From an uncultured Oscillospiraceae bacterium (lineage in GTDB: Bacteria > Bacillota > Clostridia > Oscillospirales > Oscillospiraceae): a stretch of DNA of 53,021 bases. The stretch spans positions 1 through 53,021 of the forward strand of contig CAKTFW010000007.1 in the NCBI GenBank assembly GCA_934561175.1. The letters run 5' to 3'. Shown here in pieces: positions 52,854-53,021 of this stretch (position 1 is its first letter; each line of letters starts with the position of its first letter). The position numbers and the translations under genes were made by a program. The notes under the pieces were generated by a model. It saw only the letters and a program-made list of their open reading frames with translations. It searched no databases and had not been told where the DNA came from.

Positions 52854-53021
52854 TCAGGTGTGCCAGCCGGTCTGCCCTGTGTCCGGCAGAGTCAGGATAT
52901 TGTCCATTACATTTGCCGAGGTGATTTTGGACTTGTAATCCAAATGGCTGTAAATATTCGCCGTCGTGCCAATATCGCTGTGACCCAGCCACTCCTGAAT
53001 TTGCTTCAGAGGCACATCGTT
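52854..53021 (-). CDS. Tyrosine integrase, C-terminal fragment (continues beyond window)
   Basis: The last 55 codons of a site-specific recombinase on the minus strand, running to the window edge. It holds the signature EWLGHSDIGTTANIYSHL, in which the LGH histidine and the tyrosine nucleophile are the final catalytic residues. The tail DYKSKITSANVMDNIL then ends in GWHT and a TGA. It is pointed toward the truncated tRNA-Ser, the usual layout of an integrase next to its attachment site. Element type (phage or conjugative) cannot be told from this fragment. Confidence 0.9.
   Translation of the reverse strand, partial: NDVPLKQIQEWLGHSDIGTTANIYSHLDYKSKITSANVMDNILTLPDTGQTGWHT

Noticed and set aside
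52700..52924. 74-codon plus-strand frame over the truncated tRNA-Ser
   Set aside because: Its first third is tRNA sequence and the rest is antisense to the integrase tail.

Overview
The window looks like chromosomal DNA of an anaerobic Gram-positive bacterium of the class Clostridia, probably an Oscillospirales-type gut organism. The group is supported by a PolC-type replicase, DapL-route lysine synthesis, adjacent type III and type I glutamine synthetases, an ANTAR regulator beside a PII gene, reverse rubrerythrin next to a Fur/PerR-family gene, and a T-box in front of hisS-aspS. The genus is an inference; I ran no searches. Most of the DNA is moderately GC-rich and densely coding. Only about 42.3-44.3 kb is clearly AT-richer and accessory.

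Layout. (1) 1-14.1 kb is a nitrogen-assimilation block: the end of glutamine synthetase III, glnA, an ANTAR-type RNA-binding regulator, PII, the ammonium channel amt, dapF, dapL, and both subunits of NADPH-type glutamate synthase. A hairpin with an ANTAR-like hexaloop overlaps an intrinsic terminator between PII and amt, which suggests amt is controlled by antitermination by the ANTAR protein encoded just upstream. (2) 14.2-17.9 kb: a small membrane protein translationally coupled to ruvC-ruvA-ruvB, then glmM. (3) 17.9-24.5 kb: a zinc-ribbon protein behind a long, apparently folded leader, a phosphopantetheinyl transferase, a CapA-family protein, a GH25 lipoprotein, a small conserved protein, a ferredoxin-nitroreductase and glnS. 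(4) 24.7-36.3 kb: pyrH-frr-uppS-cdsA-dxr-rseP-ispG-polC, followed by an acetyltransferase and an AlkD-like DNA glycosylase. (5) 36.3-41.0 kb, minus strand: T-box-hisS-aspS and minD-mgsA. (6) 41.2-42.3 kb: PerR and reverse rubrerythrin. (7) 42.3-44.3 kb: a small accessory patch with a serine recombinase and a gene broken by two frameshifts, both at A6 runs. (8) 44.3-44.9 kb: a five-tRNA operon (Gly, Arg, His, Gln, Lys). (9) 45.0-48.4 kb: a sodium-pump-type decarboxylase operon with the carboxyltransferase and biotin carrier on separate chains. (10) 48.4-49.7 kb: small membrane and lipoprotein genes, including one with four Ltp-like repeats. (11) 49.8-52.5 kb, minus strand: an Smr-domain protein, an aspartate carbamoyltransferase carrying a PyrI-type zinc tail, and an RlmI-type methyltransferase. 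(12) Right edge: a tRNA-Ser(CGA) gene whose 3' acceptor half is missing, followed by the C-terminal end of a tyrosine integrase. This is the likely left junction of an integrated element that continues beyond the window.

How the genes work together: ammonium enters through Amt, is fixed by the two glutamine synthetases, and is passed to glutamate by GltBD. DapL, just upstream of GltBD, then uses glutamate as amino donor for diaminopimelate. PII and the ANTAR protein are the likely sensor and effector. The most noteworthy signals are the ANTAR/terminator switch before amt, the GAC/CAT T-box specifier, the folded leader at 18.0-18.2 kb, the PyrB-zinc-tail fusion, the doubly frameshifted island gene, and the truncated tRNA-Ser at an integrase junction.
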